A DNA stretch of 64,000 bases. Source: LMUY01 sp965199095. Lineage in GTDB: Bacteria; Pseudomonadota; Alphaproteobacteria; Acetobacterales; Acetobacteraceae. The notes beneath the pieces were generated by a model that saw nothing but the letters and a program-made list of their open reading frames with translations, made no database searches and had not been told where the DNA came from. This document shows, in pieces, positions 26,072 to 35,245 of this stretch (position 1 is the stretch's first letter; each line of letters begins with the position of its first letter). The translations under genes and the position numbers were made by a program. The stretch lies in the NCBI GenBank assembly GCA_965199095.1, contig CBDAQM010000006.1, positions 992,001 through 1,056,000 on the forward strand, in the 5' to 3' direction.

Positions 26072-26530
26072 TTAGGGCGTCGGCGGACCCGGCGGCTTGG
26101 CGAGCGCGTCGCGGATGTCGGTCAGCAACTGCTCCGACTTGGTCAGCGGCGGCGGGGCGAAGGCGTCGCGATGCTGCATCCGGCTCAGCGCCTTGACCAC
26201 CCAGAAGATCGCGAAGCCGACGATGAGGAACTGGATCACCGCGTTCAGGAACAGCCCGACATTCAGCGTGACCGCGCCCGCCTTCTGCGCTGCGTCCAGC
26301 GTCGGCTGGGCTGGCCCGCGCAGGGTGACGAAGATGTTGGTGAAGTCGATGCCGCCGACCAGCAGGCCGATCAGCGGGGTGAAGATGTCTTTCACCAGGC
26401 TGTTCACGATGGTGGTGAAGGCGGCGCCGATAATGATGCCCACGGCGAGGTCGACGACGTTGCCGCGCAGGAGGAAGCTCTTGAACTCGGACACCCAGCC
26501 CGGGGCGGACAGGCGAATCGGAGGTTGCAT
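26072..26530 (-). CDS. mscL: Large-conductance mechanosensitive channel
   Basis: 152-residue MscL, the homopentameric inner-membrane channel that opens on osmotic downshock. The conserved TM1 LLRGNVVDLAVGIIIGAAF (about 14-32) and the TIVNSLVKDIFTPLIGLLVGG segment are clear. TM2 lies about 86-106 (FLNAVIQFLIVGFAIFWVVK). The cytoplasmic end is a short helix (EQLLTDIRDAL). The ATG at 26530 fits the family start, while the longer frame to 26659 adds unrelated residues. It converges on aroKB with only four bases between stops. Confidence 0.95.
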   Translation of the reverse strand: MQPPIRLSAPGWVSEFKSFLLRGNVVDLAVGIIIGAAFTTIVNSLVKDIFTPLIGLLVGGIDFTNIFVTLRGPAQPTLDAAQKAGAVTLNVGLFLNAVIQFLIVGFAIFWVVKALSRMQHRDAFAPPPLTKSEQLLTDIRDALAKPPGPPTP

Positions 26531-26750
26531 GACGCGATCCCATCTTGGTGGCCGCCCATAGCGGCATCTCGGGGCCGTCCTGGCAACAGGCCAGACTGGT
26601 GAAAAAAGCAGCACAGAGGAATTCGGCGACGGCATCATGTCCGCCATCGATTCCGACATGACGATGGAACGTCAGCCGGACCAGAAAGGCGACCGGGTCA
26701 AGCTGACGATGAGCGGCAAGTTCCTTCCCTACAAGCGCTACCGACGGCCG

Positions 26751-28532
26751 CTATTCGGCGGCCATGAGCATCTGTGTCGCGCCGGATTGCTGCATGAGCA
26801 GGTCACGATACGGCCCATTGCTCCGCTCCAGTCGCGCCGGTGTGCCATCCTGCAGGATGCGGCCCGACTGCATCACAACGATCCGGTCGAAATCCCGCAA
26901 GGTGGACAGGCGGTGTGCGACCGCGATCACGGTGCGCCCCTGCATGAGGCGGTTCAGCGCACGTTGCACCGCCGCCTCCGACTCGCTGTCCAGCGCGCTG
27001 GTCGCCTCGTCCAGCAGCAGGATCGGCGGGTTGCGCAGGAACGCCCTGGCGATGGCCAGCCGCTGCCGCTGCCCACCTGACAGCTTCACGCCGCGGTCGC
27101 CCACTTCGGTGTTGTAGCCCTCGGGCAAGGCCTCGATGAACTCGCGGCAGCAGGCAGCCTCCGCCGCGGCAAGGACCTCCTTGTCGGACGCATCGGGGCG
27201 ACCATACCGGATGTTGTCCAGGACCGAGCGGTGGAACAGCGACACGTCCTGCGGCACGACGCTGATCGCGTCATGCAGGCTGTCCAGCCGCAGGCGTGAG
27301 AGATCGACTCCGTCCAACAGGATGCGTCCGCTCGGCACGTCCCGCAGCCGCTGGGCCAGGGCCAGCACGGTGGACTTGCCCGACCCGGACCGGCCGACCA
27401 AGCCGACGCGGGACCCGGCCTCGACCTTGAGGCTGAAATGGTCCAGGACGGACTGGCTGCTGGCGGGATAGACATAGCTCACGTCCTGGAACTCCAACGC
27501 ACCGCGCGGTCGGTCCAAGGCGCGGGCGTCGGCCGCATCCGTCAACTCATGCGGCAGCAACAGCGTGGCCAGCGCCTCCGACACGCGGGCGACGTGCTGG
27601 ATCGTGTCGACCAGGGCCACGGCCAGGTCGCGCGTGCCGTGCAGGATCGTGAAGCCCAGCGTCGTCACCAGCACGACGTCCCCGGGGCTGGCGGACCCGT
27701 TCTCCCACAGCAGGATGGCCCAGGCCAGCAGGCCCGCCGTCAGCCCGGCCGTCACCGCGGCGTGGAACAACCGCAGCTTCTCCAGGTAGCGCAGGGAGCG
27801 GCCGCGCGTGCTGACCTCCTGCTCTACCCGCTCACTGAAGCGTTCCCGCTCCCGCAGGGTCGCGCCGAAGGCACGCACCAGCGGCATGTTGTTGATCACG
27901 TCCACCAACTCGCCGTCCACCGCGGCGGCGTCGGCCGCGTATTGATGGTGCAACGGCCGTCCCCACGCGGCGAGCCGGCTGAGGGTGAAGGCGATCACTC
28001 CGGACACCAGGATCAACGTGCCAGCCATCAACGGGCTGACGGTCATCATCACGGCGATCGACCCGGAGACTGCCAGCAAGGGCGGCAGGACGTTCCAGGC
28101 GAAGGTGTTCTCCACCGTGTAGATCGCGTTTCCCGTGGCCGTAATGCGCCCGGCCAACGTGCCGGGCGGCCGGTCCACGAAATAGGCGGGAGAGTGGCCC
28201 GTCAGGTGCTGGAACAGGTCCCGGCGAAGGTCACCGGTCACGGCGACGAAGCTATGGGACGCCACCCAGCCCCCCACGCGCCAAAGCATGTTATCCGCCG
28301 CGATCAACGCGGCCAGCAGGAAGAAAGCGTTCCAGACCGGGCCGTGTGCCCCCGCCGTCAGCGTATCAACCAGATGCTTGACGCTATACTGGGACGCGAC
28401 GGAGCATCCCACCGCCAAGACCACGGACGACAACACCACGATGTGGCCGACCAAGTGGCGGCGTAGGTATCGTCCCATGAAGACGATGGGTTTTTGCGAT
28501 ACGTCGACCGTCTGGCCATCGCTCGGGGTCAT
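26751..28532 (-). CDS. ABC exporter, fused membrane and ATPase domains
   Basis: 593-residue half-transporter (ABCB/MsbA-like type IV fold) with an N-terminal six-helix membrane domain (about 25-320) and a C-terminal ATPase (about 340-585). Walker A GRSGSGKST, Q loop VPQDVSLFH, signature LSGGQRQR, Walker B ILLLDEATSALD and the H loop AHRLSTL are intact, so it should be active as a homodimer. It could export lipid, peptide or drug substrates; nothing nearby identifies the cargo. Divergent from the GT4 glycosyltransferase gene across 198 bp. Confidence 0.9.
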   Translation of the reverse strand: MTPSDGQTVDVSQKPIVFMGRYLRRHLVGHIVVLSSVVLAVGCSVASQYSVKHLVDTLTAGAHGPVWNAFFLLAALIAADNMLWRVGGWVASHSFVAVTGDLRRDLFQHLTGHSPAYFVDRPPGTLAGRITATGNAIYTVENTFAWNVLPPLLAVSGSIAVMMTVSPLMAGTLILVSGVIAFTLSRLAAWGRPLHHQYAADAAAVDGELVDVINNMPLVRAFGATLRERERFSERVEQEVSTRGRSLRYLEKLRLFHAAVTAGLTAGLLAWAILLWENGSASPGDVVLVTTLGFTILHGTRDLAVALVDTIQHVARVSEALATLLLPHELTDAADARALDRPRGALEFQDVSYVYPASSQSVLDHFSLKVEAGSRVGLVGRSGSGKSTVLALAQRLRDVPSGRILLDGVDLSRLRLDSLHDAISVVPQDVSLFHRSVLDNIRYGRPDASDKEVLAAAEAACCREFIEALPEGYNTEVGDRGVKLSGGQRQRLAIARAFLRNPPILLLDEATSALDSESEAAVQRALNRLMQGRTVIAVAHRLSTLRDFDRIVVMQSGRILQDGTPARLERSNGPYRDLLMQQSGATQMLMAAE

Positions 28533-28730
28533 GATCTACCTCTCCAATCGATACGGACGCATGACGACGTGTTTGGTGCAGCCAACATTTTCGTGATTGG
28601 TCATCAATGTTGCCATCTTCCGGTATCCGCCGTTGTGAGCCCGGGTTTTGGCAAAGCTATGGCGGCGTCTGCCGCATTCATGCCGCGATCACGGCGTTGA
28701 TGGGGCTGACGAGAAGGAGTTACCCGACAC

Positions 28731-29783
28731 ATGCGTATCGCGCAGATTGCTCCCTTGCATGAGGCTGTCCCTCCGAAGCTGTATGGCGGCACGGAACGTG
28801 TCGTCTCCTTCCTCACGGAAGAGCTTGTGGCGCTGGGCCACGACGTGAAGCTGTTTGCCAGCGGCGACTCGCAGACCAGCGCCAAGCTGGAGGCGATCTG
28901 GCCCCGCGCCCTGCGGCTGGACCCGGCCATCCGGGACCCGATCGCACCGCACATGCTGCTGATGGAGGCGGTGCGGCGGCAAGCCGAAGATTTCGACGTG
29001 CTGCACTTCCACATGGATTATTGGTCGTTCAGCCTGTTTGGCCGGCAGCGCACGCCGTTCGTGACCACGCTGCACGGCCGGCTTGACCTGCCGGAACTGC
29101 AGCCGGTGTTCAACACCTTCCCGAACGTGCCGGTGGTGTCGATCTCGGACAGCCAGCGCCGCCCGCTGCCGCAGGCCAACTTCGTCGACACCGTGCTGCA
29201 TGGCCTGCCCGAGAACCTGTTGACGCCGCAGGGCGAGCCGCAGGGTTACCTCGCCTTCCTCGGGCGCATCGCGCCGGAGAAATGCCCGGACCGCGCCATC
29301 AGGATCGCGCAAGCCTGCGGGATGCCGATCAAGCTGGCGGCCAAGGTGGACGTGGCGGACAAGGTGTATTTCGATAAGCATATCCGTGCGTTGCTGGATC
29401 TGCCTGGCGTTGAGATGGTCGGGGAAATCAGCGACAGGCAGAAGCCTGCCTTCCTGTCCGGCGCCACGGCCCTGCTGATGCCGATCGACTGGCCGGAGCC
29501 GTTTGGCCTGGTCATGATCGAGGCGATGGCCTGCGGGACTCCTGTCATCGCGTTCAACCGCGGCTCCGTGCCGGAGATCGTGGAGGACGGGGTGACCGGC
29601 TTCATCGTGGAGGACGTGGAAGGCGCCATGGCTGCGGTGTCCCGCATCCACACGCTGGACCGTCGCCGGGTGCGCCAACGCTTTGAGGAGCGGTTCACCG
29701 CCCGCCGGATGGCCGAGGATTACCTGGCCGTCTATCGCAGCCTGGCGGGGGAAGACCGCTCGGTCTTGCGCGCGATCCGCTGA
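28731..29783 (+). CDS. Glycosyltransferase family 4 protein
   Basis: 350-residue GT-B glycosyltransferase. N-terminal MRIAQIAPLHEAVPPKLYGGTER contains the usual GGTER donor-side glycine motif. The C-terminal lobe has FLGRIAPEKCPDRAIRIA and the GT4 E-x7-E signature in PEPFGLVMIEAMACGTPVIA. AGGAG lies upstream of the ATG. It probably transfers a hexose from a nucleotide sugar; the acceptor is unknown and the gene stands alone. A hairpin terminator follows. Confidence 0.9.
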   Translation: MRIAQIAPLHEAVPPKLYGGTERVVSFLTEELVALGHDVKLFASGDSQTSAKLEAIWPRALRLDPAIRDPIAPHMLLMEAVRRQAEDFDVLHFHMDYWSFSLFGRQRTPFVTTLHGRLDLPELQPVFNTFPNVPVVSISDSQRRPLPQANFVDTVLHGLPENLLTPQGEPQGYLAFLGRIAPEKCPDRAIRIAQACGMPIKLAAKVDVADKVYFDKHIRALLDLPGVEMVGEISDRQKPAFLSGATALLMPIDWPEPFGLVMIEAMACGTPVIAFNRGSVPEIVEDGVTGFIVEDVEGAMAAVSRIHTLDRRRVRQRFEERFTARRMAEDYLAVYRSLAGEDRSVLRAIR

Positions 29784-29790
29784 GACTGCT

Positions 29791-29822
29791 GCGACGCTTG
29801 GCTCATGTGGGCCAGGCGTCGC
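29791..29822 (+). terminator. Hairpin after the GT4 gene
   Basis: GCGACGC (29791-29797) pairs with GCGTCGC (29816-29822); the inner TGGC/GCCA extends the stem. It begins 7 bp after the TGA stop. No U-run follows, so termination strength is uncertain. Confidence 0.5.
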
Positions 29823-30065
29823 TGAGTCGATAGGGCTGTTTGTCGTATCGCTCAGTTTGTCGGCAGGCGCCAGCCGCTGGCACCATCCGGCCGAACTATT
29901 GAGGTGAACATCGACGTTGCAGGACATAAGTGTTATGTCCAACCCAATCGTTAAATATTGAAAACGATCACGCAGATCTTCAGCACGCAACGTCGTTTCT
30001 TCTGTCCGCCGTTGCCAAGAAGGCAGGCCACTATTGTGTGAGCCAGCCCGTTGGGGATGATGTTC

Positions 30066-30467
30066 ATGAAAGTTATTTTCGTAGCTGCCGTCGTTGGCCT
30101 AACCCTCACATCTGGTTTCGCACTTGCGCAGGGCGAAGGTGAGCCGTTCCCGTTTCACGCACCAGGGGTGGTGACACACACTATTGGCAGGGCGGTGTTG
30201 CCAGGCGGCATCGACAATCCCTATCCGTTCCAAGGTGAGGGAACGGCCATGACGCCGTTGATGTCGCAACAAATGGCGCCCATCAACGGCTCCCAGGGGG
30301 CGGTGCAAAGTTTGAACTCACTCCCCTTGGGATCTGAAACTGGCACAGTTGCGTACGCGCACAAGGAGGCCGTGCAGCACTATTTCGCGGCACGGGTCAC
30401 GCGGCGAGCCGCCCTTCGTCTTCTCGCTCAGCATCGGAGTGGTCGTATAGGCAGCAACAACAGTTGA
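30066..30467 (+). CDS. Small secreted protein of unknown function
   Basis: About 133 residues with a Sec signal peptide (MKVIFVAAVVGLTLTSGFALAQ). The mature protein has PFPFHAPGVVTHTIG and DNPYPFQGEGTAMTP in the first half and a basic C-terminus (RVTRRAALRLLAQHRSGR). No known domain was recognised. The first in-frame start is 30051, but the ATG at 30066 with GGGGATG upstream gives the best signal peptide. Flanking intergenic DNA is more A/T-rich than average, and the gene has no operon partner. Confidence 0.55.
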   Translation: MKVIFVAAVVGLTLTSGFALAQGEGEPFPFHAPGVVTHTIGRAVLPGGIDNPYPFQGEGTAMTPLMSQQMAPINGSQGAVQSLNSLPLGSETGTVAYAHKEAVQHYFAARVTRRAALRLLAQHRSGRIGSNNS

Positions 30468-30793
30468 TGCCGTCCGGCTTGCACTGGCAAGGGTAAGGTC
30501 GCTGTTGCTCCACGTCAGGCAACGGTGGCCGGCCTTGACCAGCAAAAGAAAACAACAGGCGGCGCCAGACTTCCCGCAGACCCGGCCAAGGCGCAAAATC
30601 CTGCTAGCGGCAGACGAGTTTGAACCGCCGACCTCGGGTCGGTCGATCCCAGCAAGCAGGCTCAGTGTGCCGTGTTAAGTCCGACAGGCTGCTAGAGGAT
30701 CGGTGCGGCTTAGCAAAGCATCCCCCTGTTCCACAGCTATCCACAGGTCGAACGCGTGCCCCAACGGCGTGGTTGGTCTATGCTGCGTGCCCT
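30468..30793. other. 326-bp intergenic region upstream of dnaB, with structured segment
   Basis: No supported gene. It holds a folded segment at 30600-30660: outer arms CCTGCTAGC and GCAAGCAGG pair with one mismatch. On the minus strand this encloses a 5-bp stem with a 7-nt loop (CGACC-GACCCGA-GGTCG) and a T-arm-like GGCGG-TTCAAAC-TCGTC. That resembles the 3' half of a tRNA without a D-arm, and the anticodon loop lacks the usual U33, so it is not called as a tRNA. Two DnaA-box-like sites lie close to dnaB. Confidence 0.4.
30727..30745 (+). promoter_or_regulatory. Two DnaA-box-like 9-mers upstream of dnaB
   Basis: TGTTCCACA (30727-30735) and CTATCCACA (30737-30745) each differ by one base from the DnaA consensus TTWTNCACA. 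They are offset by 10 bp, about one helical turn, on the same strand, and lie 49 bp before the dnaB ATG. DnaA control of the replicative helicase gene is plausible but not shown. Confidence 0.4.
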
Positions 30794-32287
30794 ATGACCG
30801 TCATCGACTCTCCGCTGCTGGGCCTCTCGCAGCGGCTGCCTCCCGCCAATACCCAGGCCGAACAGGCGCTGCTCGGCGCATTGCTCGCCAATAACCGGGC
30901 CTATGAGCGGGTGGCGGAGTTCCTCGCACCCGAGCATTTCGCCGACCCGATCCACGGCCGGATTTTCGCCGCGATCCACCGCCGGGTGAGCAACGGCCAA
31001 TTGGCCGACGCCATCACCTTGCGGGCCGAGTTCGAGCATAACGGGGTGCTGGATGAGGTCGGCGGCACCGCCTACCTCACCCAGTTGCTGACCGCGATGG
31101 TCGGCATCATCAACGCCGGCGAATATGGCCGCGCCATCCACGATGCCTGGCTGCGCCGCCAGTTGATCGATGTCGGCGAGGAGGTGGTGAACAACGCGTT
31201 CGGCGCCGATCCGGAGATGGACGGCAAGACGCAGGTCGAAGCCGCTGAGCAGAAGCTGTTCGAGATCGCCGACAAGGGCGCCACCAGCGGCGGCTTCATC
31301 GTCTTCGAACAGGCGCTGACCATCGCGATCGAGGGCGCCGAGCGGGCGTTCCACCGTCCGGGCCACGTCTCCGGCCTGGCGACCGGGCTGCGCGACCTGG
31401 ACAAGAAACTGGGCGGCCTGCACCCCTCCGACCTGATGGTCCTGGCTGGCCGGCCGGGCATGGGCAAGTCTGCCTTGGCCACCAAGATCGGGTTCGGCGC
31501 CGCCCGGGCCTTGCTGGCCGAGGCGCGGGCGGCCGGGCGGGGTGATGACGTGCCGAAAGGCAGCGTCGCGTTCTTCACCCTGGAGATGAGCGCGGAGCAG
31601 ATCGCCCTTCGCCTGCTGGCGGAGGAGGCGCGCGTCTCCGGCGACCGGATCCGCCGCGGCGATATCGCGCAGCGGGACTTCGACCGCTTCGTGCAGGTCA
31701 GCCGCGAGGTGGCCGGCCTGCCCCTGCACATCGACGAGACACCGGGCATTTCCGTCGCGGCGCTGCGGACCCGCTGCCGCAGGCTCAAGCGCGTGCATGG
31801 GTTGAGCCTGGTGATCGTCGATTACCTCCAGTTGATGCGCCCCTCCGCCGGCACCCGGCCGGAGAGCCGGGTGTTGGAAATCAGCCAATTCACCCAGGGC
31901 CTCAAGGCGATCGCGAAGGAACTGGCGGTCCCGGTCATCGCGCTGTCCCAGCTCTCCCGCGCGGTCGAGCAGCGGGAGGACAAACGGCCGCAGCTTTCAG
32001 ACCTGCGCGAGTCCGGCACGATCGAGCAGGATGCCGACAGCGTGATTTTCATCTACCGGGACGAATATTACCTGCAACAACGAGGTCCTAAACAGGCCAA
32101 TTTCGAGTCGGACGAGAAGTTCAACGCCGCCATGGACAAATGGCAGCAGGACATGGAGCGCGTCCATAACCGCGCCGAACTGCTGATCGAGAAGCAGCGT
32201 CACGGCCCGACAGGCAAGATCGACCTGCTGTTCGAGGGTGAATTCACCCGCTTCGCCGATTTGGACCTGGTGCATGACGCGCCGTGA
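30794..32287 (+). CDS. dnaB: Replicative DNA helicase
   Basis: 497-residue hexameric helicase that unwinds DNA at the replication fork. The N-terminal DnaB_N domain (about 20-120, NTQAEQALLGALLANN) and the RecA-like domain (about 190-490) are both present. Walker A is GRPGMGKSALA (about 219-229), and the Walker B region is LVIVDYLQLM. IALSQLSRAVEQREDKRPQLSDLRESG is the family DNA-loop block. The start is the ATG at 30794, which aligns with family N-termini. It is chromosomal DnaB rather than a phage helicase: housekeeping neighbours and normal length. Confidence 0.96.
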   Translation: MTVIDSPLLGLSQRLPPANTQAEQALLGALLANNRAYERVAEFLAPEHFADPIHGRIFAAIHRRVSNGQLADAITLRAEFEHNGVLDEVGGTAYLTQLLTAMVGIINAGEYGRAIHDAWLRRQLIDVGEEVVNNAFGADPEMDGKTQVEAAEQKLFEIADKGATSGGFIVFEQALTIAIEGAERAFHRPGHVSGLATGLRDLDKKLGGLHPSDLMVLAGRPGMGKSALATKIGFGAARALLAEARAAGRGDDVPKGSVAFFTLEMSAEQIALRLLAEEARVSGDRIRRGDIAQRDFDRFVQVSREVAGLPLHIDETPGISVAALRTRCRRLKRVHGLSLVIVDYLQLMRPSAGTRPESRVLEISQFTQGLKAIAKELAVPVIALSQLSRAVEQREDKRPQLSDLRESGTIEQDADSVIFIYRDEYYLQQRGPKQANFESDEKFNAAMDKWQQDMERVHNRAELLIEKQRHGPTGKIDLLFEGEFTRFADLDLVHDAP

Positions 32288-32324
32288 TACGGCTACGCTG
32301 ACGCCAAAGCAGAGGCTGCATGCA

Positions 32325-33326
32325 ATGTCTGAGATCAACCACCAAATCCTGCTCGCCAGCCGGCCGCAGGGCGCCGTCACGTCGGATAATTTCCGCATGG
32401 TGGAGGCCGCGCTGGCGCCGCTGGAGGCAGGGCAACTCCGGGTGCGCAACCACTATCTGTCGCTCGACCCCTATATGCGCGGCCGGATGAACGACACGAA
32501 ATCCTACACGCCGCCGCAGCCGCTGGATACGGTGATGGTCGGCGGCACGGTGGGCGAAGTGACCGAGTCGCGCCACCCGGGCTGGCAGCCCGGCGATAAG
32601 GTGGTGGGGTATTTCGGCTGGCAGGAATACGGCACGTCGGACGGGACGGGCCTGCAGAAAGTGGACGACAGCCGCCAAATCCCGCTCTCCGCCTATCTGG
32701 GCTGCGTCGGTATGCCCGGCATCACCGCCTGGTATGGGCTCAACCGCATCTGTGCGCCGAAGCCTGGCGAGACCGTCGCGGTCAGCGCGGCGAGCGGCGC
32801 CGTCGGCAGCGTCGTGGGGCAGTTGGCGAAGCGGCAGGGCTGCCGGGTGGTGGGGATCGCCGGCGGGCCGGACAAATGCCGCTACGTGGTGGACGAGCTC
32901 GGCTTCGACGCCTGCGTGGACTACAAGGCCGGCGCCTTGGAGACGGATCTGAAGGCTGCCGCACCCGGCGGTCTCGACGCCTATTTCGACAATGTCGGCG
33001 GCACGGTGCTGGACGCGGTCATGGCGCAGATGAACGCGTTCGGGCGAATCGCCGTCTGCGGCGCGATCGCCGGCTATGACGGCCAGCCGATGACGATGGC
33101 GAACCCGCGCCTCATCCTGTTGTCCCGGTTGAAGATCGAGGGCTTCATCGTCTCCGAACACATGGAGGATTGGCCGGCAGCGTTGAAGGAACTGGGGGAA
33201 CTTGTGGCGTCCAAGCAGTTGAAGTTCCGGGAAACTGTGGCGCAAGGCCTGGCGAGCGCGCCGGAGGCGTTCATGGGCCTGTTGAAGGGCAAGAACTTCG
33301 GCAAGCAGTTGGTGAAGCTGGTTTAG
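32325..33326 (+). CDS. NADP-dependent medium-chain oxidoreductase (zinc-free MDR)
   Basis: 333-residue member of the leukotriene B4 12-hydroxydehydrogenase / alkenal reductase (PTGR, curA/yfmJ-like) group. The N-terminal GroES-like domain includes YLSLDPYMRGRM; the Rossmann domain shows VSAASGAVGSVVGQLAK and VVGIAGGPDKC, with the late FDNVGGTVLDAVMAQMN. There are no catalytic-zinc ligands. It probably reduces enones or enals with NADPH. The ATG at 32325, 37 bp after dnaB, is the family start. Confidence 0.92.
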   Translation: MSEINHQILLASRPQGAVTSDNFRMVEAALAPLEAGQLRVRNHYLSLDPYMRGRMNDTKSYTPPQPLDTVMVGGTVGEVTESRHPGWQPGDKVVGYFGWQEYGTSDGTGLQKVDDSRQIPLSAYLGCVGMPGITAWYGLNRICAPKPGETVAVSAASGAVGSVVGQLAKRQGCRVVGIAGGPDKCRYVVDELGFDACVDYKAGALETDLKAAAPGGLDAYFDNVGGTVLDAVMAQMNAFGRIAVCGAIAGYDGQPMTMANPRLILLSRLKIEGFIVSEHMEDWPAALKELGELVASKQLKFRETVAQGLASAPEAFMGLLKGKNFGKQLVKLV

Positions 33327-33330
33327 TGGG

Positions 33331-33390
33331 CGCTCACCCCAGCCCTCTCCCAGGGCGAGACCTACCCTCCGCCCCCAGCGGGAGAGGGTC
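33331..33390. repeat. REP-like palindrome (family 1, copy 3)
   Basis: CTCACCCCAGCCCTCTCC ... GGGAGAGGG: the CCCTCTCC / GGGAGAGG arms enclose about 30 bp that is itself partly palindromic. It fills nearly all of the 80-bp gap between the oxidoreductase and alr, ending only about 17 bp before the alr start, and so may influence alr expression. Confidence 0.7.
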
Positions 33391-33406
33391 TGAAGAGACG
33401 GCTTCC

Positions 33407-34465
33407 GTGTGGCCCACCCTCCTCGAAATCGACCTCTCCGCCATCGTCGCCAACTGGCAGTCGCTCCGCCGCGGTCCGACCGCCGCCGTGGTCAAGGCGG
33501 ACGCCTACGGCCTGGGCGCCCGCGCCGTCGTCCTCCCGTTGCATGCCGCCGGCTGCCGCCACTTCTTCACCGCCCATCCGTCCGAGGCGATGGCGGTCCG
33601 CGACCTGATCCCAGGCGCCATGCTGGGCGTGCTGAACGGGTTGTGGCCGGGGCTGGAGCCGGAGTTCGTGGCCGCCGACCTCACCCCCGTGCTCGGCACG
33701 CTGGACGAAATCGACCGCTGGGCGGCGCAGGCCCGGGTCACCGGGCGGCCGCTCCCCGCCATCCTGCACGTTGATACCGGGATGAACCGGCTCGGGCTGG
33801 ACCCTGCCGGGGTGGACGTCCTGGCCGCCGATCATGCCCGGCTCCATGGCCTGACGCTCCGCTACGTCATGACCCACCTGGCCTCCGCCGAGTGCCCGGA
33901 CGACCCGTTGAATGAGCAGCAGCGCAGCCGGTTCGCCGCCGCCTGCGCCCGCCTGCCCGCTGCCCCCCGCTCCTTCGCCAACTCGTCCGGCCTGTTCCTG
34001 GGCCCGGGCTTCGCGTCGGACCTCGCCCGGCCTGGCGCCGCGCTGTACGGCGTGAACCCGACCCCCGGCCGCCCCAACCCGCAGCGTCCGGTGGTCCGCC
34101 TGCGGGCGCGGATCCTGCAGATCCGCGAGGTCCCACCGGGCGACAGCGTCGGCTACAACGGCTGTTGGACCGCGTCCCGGCCCAGCCGGATCGCCACCGT
34201 GTCCGTCGGCTACGCGGACGGCTTCCTCCGCTCGCTTAGCAACAAGGCGACCGCCTATTTTGACGACCAGCCCGTGCCGCTGGTAGGTCGCGTATCTATG
34301 GACCTTTCCACATTCGACGTGACGGACGTCCCGCGTATCACGACCGGCGACTGGCTCGACCTGATCGGCCCCGGCGGTGTCGACGCGTTGGCGGCGCAGG
34401 CCGGCACCAACGGCTATGAAATCCTGACCTCGCTCGGCCGTCGCTACCAGCGCCGTTACCGATGA
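33407..34465 (+). CDS. alr: Alanine racemase
   Basis: 352-residue PLP-dependent racemase making D-alanine for peptidoglycan. The PLP lysine is Lys30 in AVVKADAYGLGA. HVDTGMNRLGL and MTHLASAEC line the barrel, SVGYADGFLR carries the second catalytic tyrosine, and the late GRVSMDLSTFDVTD is conserved. The start is uncertain: GTG at 33407 (VWPTLLEIDLSAI) fits the family alignment, but the ribosome site is weak and a REP-like repeat lies directly upstream. The stop overlaps mlaE (ATGA). Confidence 0.94.
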   Translation: MWPTLLEIDLSAIVANWQSLRRGPTAAVVKADAYGLGARAVVLPLHAAGCRHFFTAHPSEAMAVRDLIPGAMLGVLNGLWPGLEPEFVAADLTPVLGTLDEIDRWAAQARVTGRPLPAILHVDTGMNRLGLDPAGVDVLAADHARLHGLTLRYVMTHLASAECPDDPLNEQQRSRFAAACARLPAAPRSFANSSGLFLGPGFASDLARPGAALYGVNPTPGRPNPQRPVVRLRARILQIREVPPGDSVGYNGCWTASRPSRIATVSVGYADGFLRSLSNKATAYFDDQPVPLVGRVSMDLSTFDVTDVPRITTGDWLDLIGPGGVDALAAQAGTNGYEILTSLGRRYQRRYR

Positions 34466-35244
34466 TCCTGCTCGACTGGCTGGCTGTGCTGGGGCATGCG
34501 GCGTTGGTCGTATGCCGCCGGGTAGGCTCTGTCGCCACATTTGCGGCGGAAGGTGTCTCCCACATCCTGCGGCCGCCGCTGTACGGGCGCATGTTCGGCC
34601 GCGCCTTCGTTGAGTTCAGCTATTTCAGCCTGCCCGTCGTGGCGCTGACCGCGATCTTCTCCGGCATGGTGATCGCGCTGCAATCCTTCACCGGCTTCTC
34701 CCGCTTCAACGCCGAAAGCGCGGTCGCCTCCATCGTGGTGCTGTCGGTTGTGCGGGAGCTGGGGCCGGTGTTGGCCGGGCTGATGGTGGCGGGCCGCGTC
34801 GGGGCGGCGATGGCGGCGGAGCTCGGCACCATGCGCGTGACCGACCAGATCGACGCGCTGGGCACGTTGTCCACCGACCCGATGAAATACCTGGTGGCGC
34901 CCCGCCTGCTGGCCGGCACGCTGGCCTTGCCGCTGCTGGTGGTCGTGGCCGACGTCCTGGGCGTGTTCGGCGGCTACATCGTCGCGACGGTGAAGCTGGG
35001 ACTGAACCCGGTCGGCTACCTGAACAACACGTTCAGCTTCATGACCACGGGGGACGTGGTGAGCGGCCTGGCCAAGGCTGCGGTGTTCGGATTCCTGATC
35101 GCGCTGATGGGGTGCTACCACGGGTATAACAGCCGCGGCGGGGCCGAGGGCGTCGGGGCCGCCACCACCTCCGCCGTCGTGGTCGCCTCCATCCTGATCC
35201 TGGCGGCCGACTACGTGCTGACCGAGTTGTTTTTTGCCCACTAG
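34462..35244 (+). CDS. mlaE: MlaE-family lipid ABC transporter permease
   Basis: 260-residue inner-membrane permease of the Mla/Mce-type phospholipid transport complex. Conserved DUF140 blocks: SLPVVALTAIFSGMVIALQ, VVRELGPVLAGLMVAGRVGAAMAAELGTMRVTDQIDAL, and the PRLLAGTLALPLL segment. About five to six membrane helices. Coupled to alr upstream (4-bp overlap) and to mlaF downstream. mlaD, the MCE substrate-binding subunit, is not in this window. Confidence 0.93.
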   Translation: MILLDWLAVLGHAALVVCRRVGSVATFAAEGVSHILRPPLYGRMFGRAFVEFSYFSLPVVALTAIFSGMVIALQSFTGFSRFNAESAVASIVVLSVVRELGPVLAGLMVAGRVGAAMAAELGTMRVTDQIDALGTLSTDPMKYLVAPRLLAGTLALPLLVVVADVLGVFGGYIVATVKLGLNPVGYLNNTFSFMTTGDVVSGLAKAAVFGFLIALMGCYHGYNSRGGAEGVGAATTSAVVVASILILAADYVLTELFFAH

Positions 35245-35245
35245 C

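Noticed and set aside
26637..27080. 147-codon plus-strand frame
   Set aside because: Only its first 38 codons lie outside the ABC exporter gene; the rest is antisense to the ATPase domain.
30600..30660. Intact tRNA gene on the minus strand
   Set aside because: T-arm-like sequence is present, but there is no D-arm, the anticodon loop lacks U33, and the T-stem has two G-U pairs; kept only as a tRNA-like segment.
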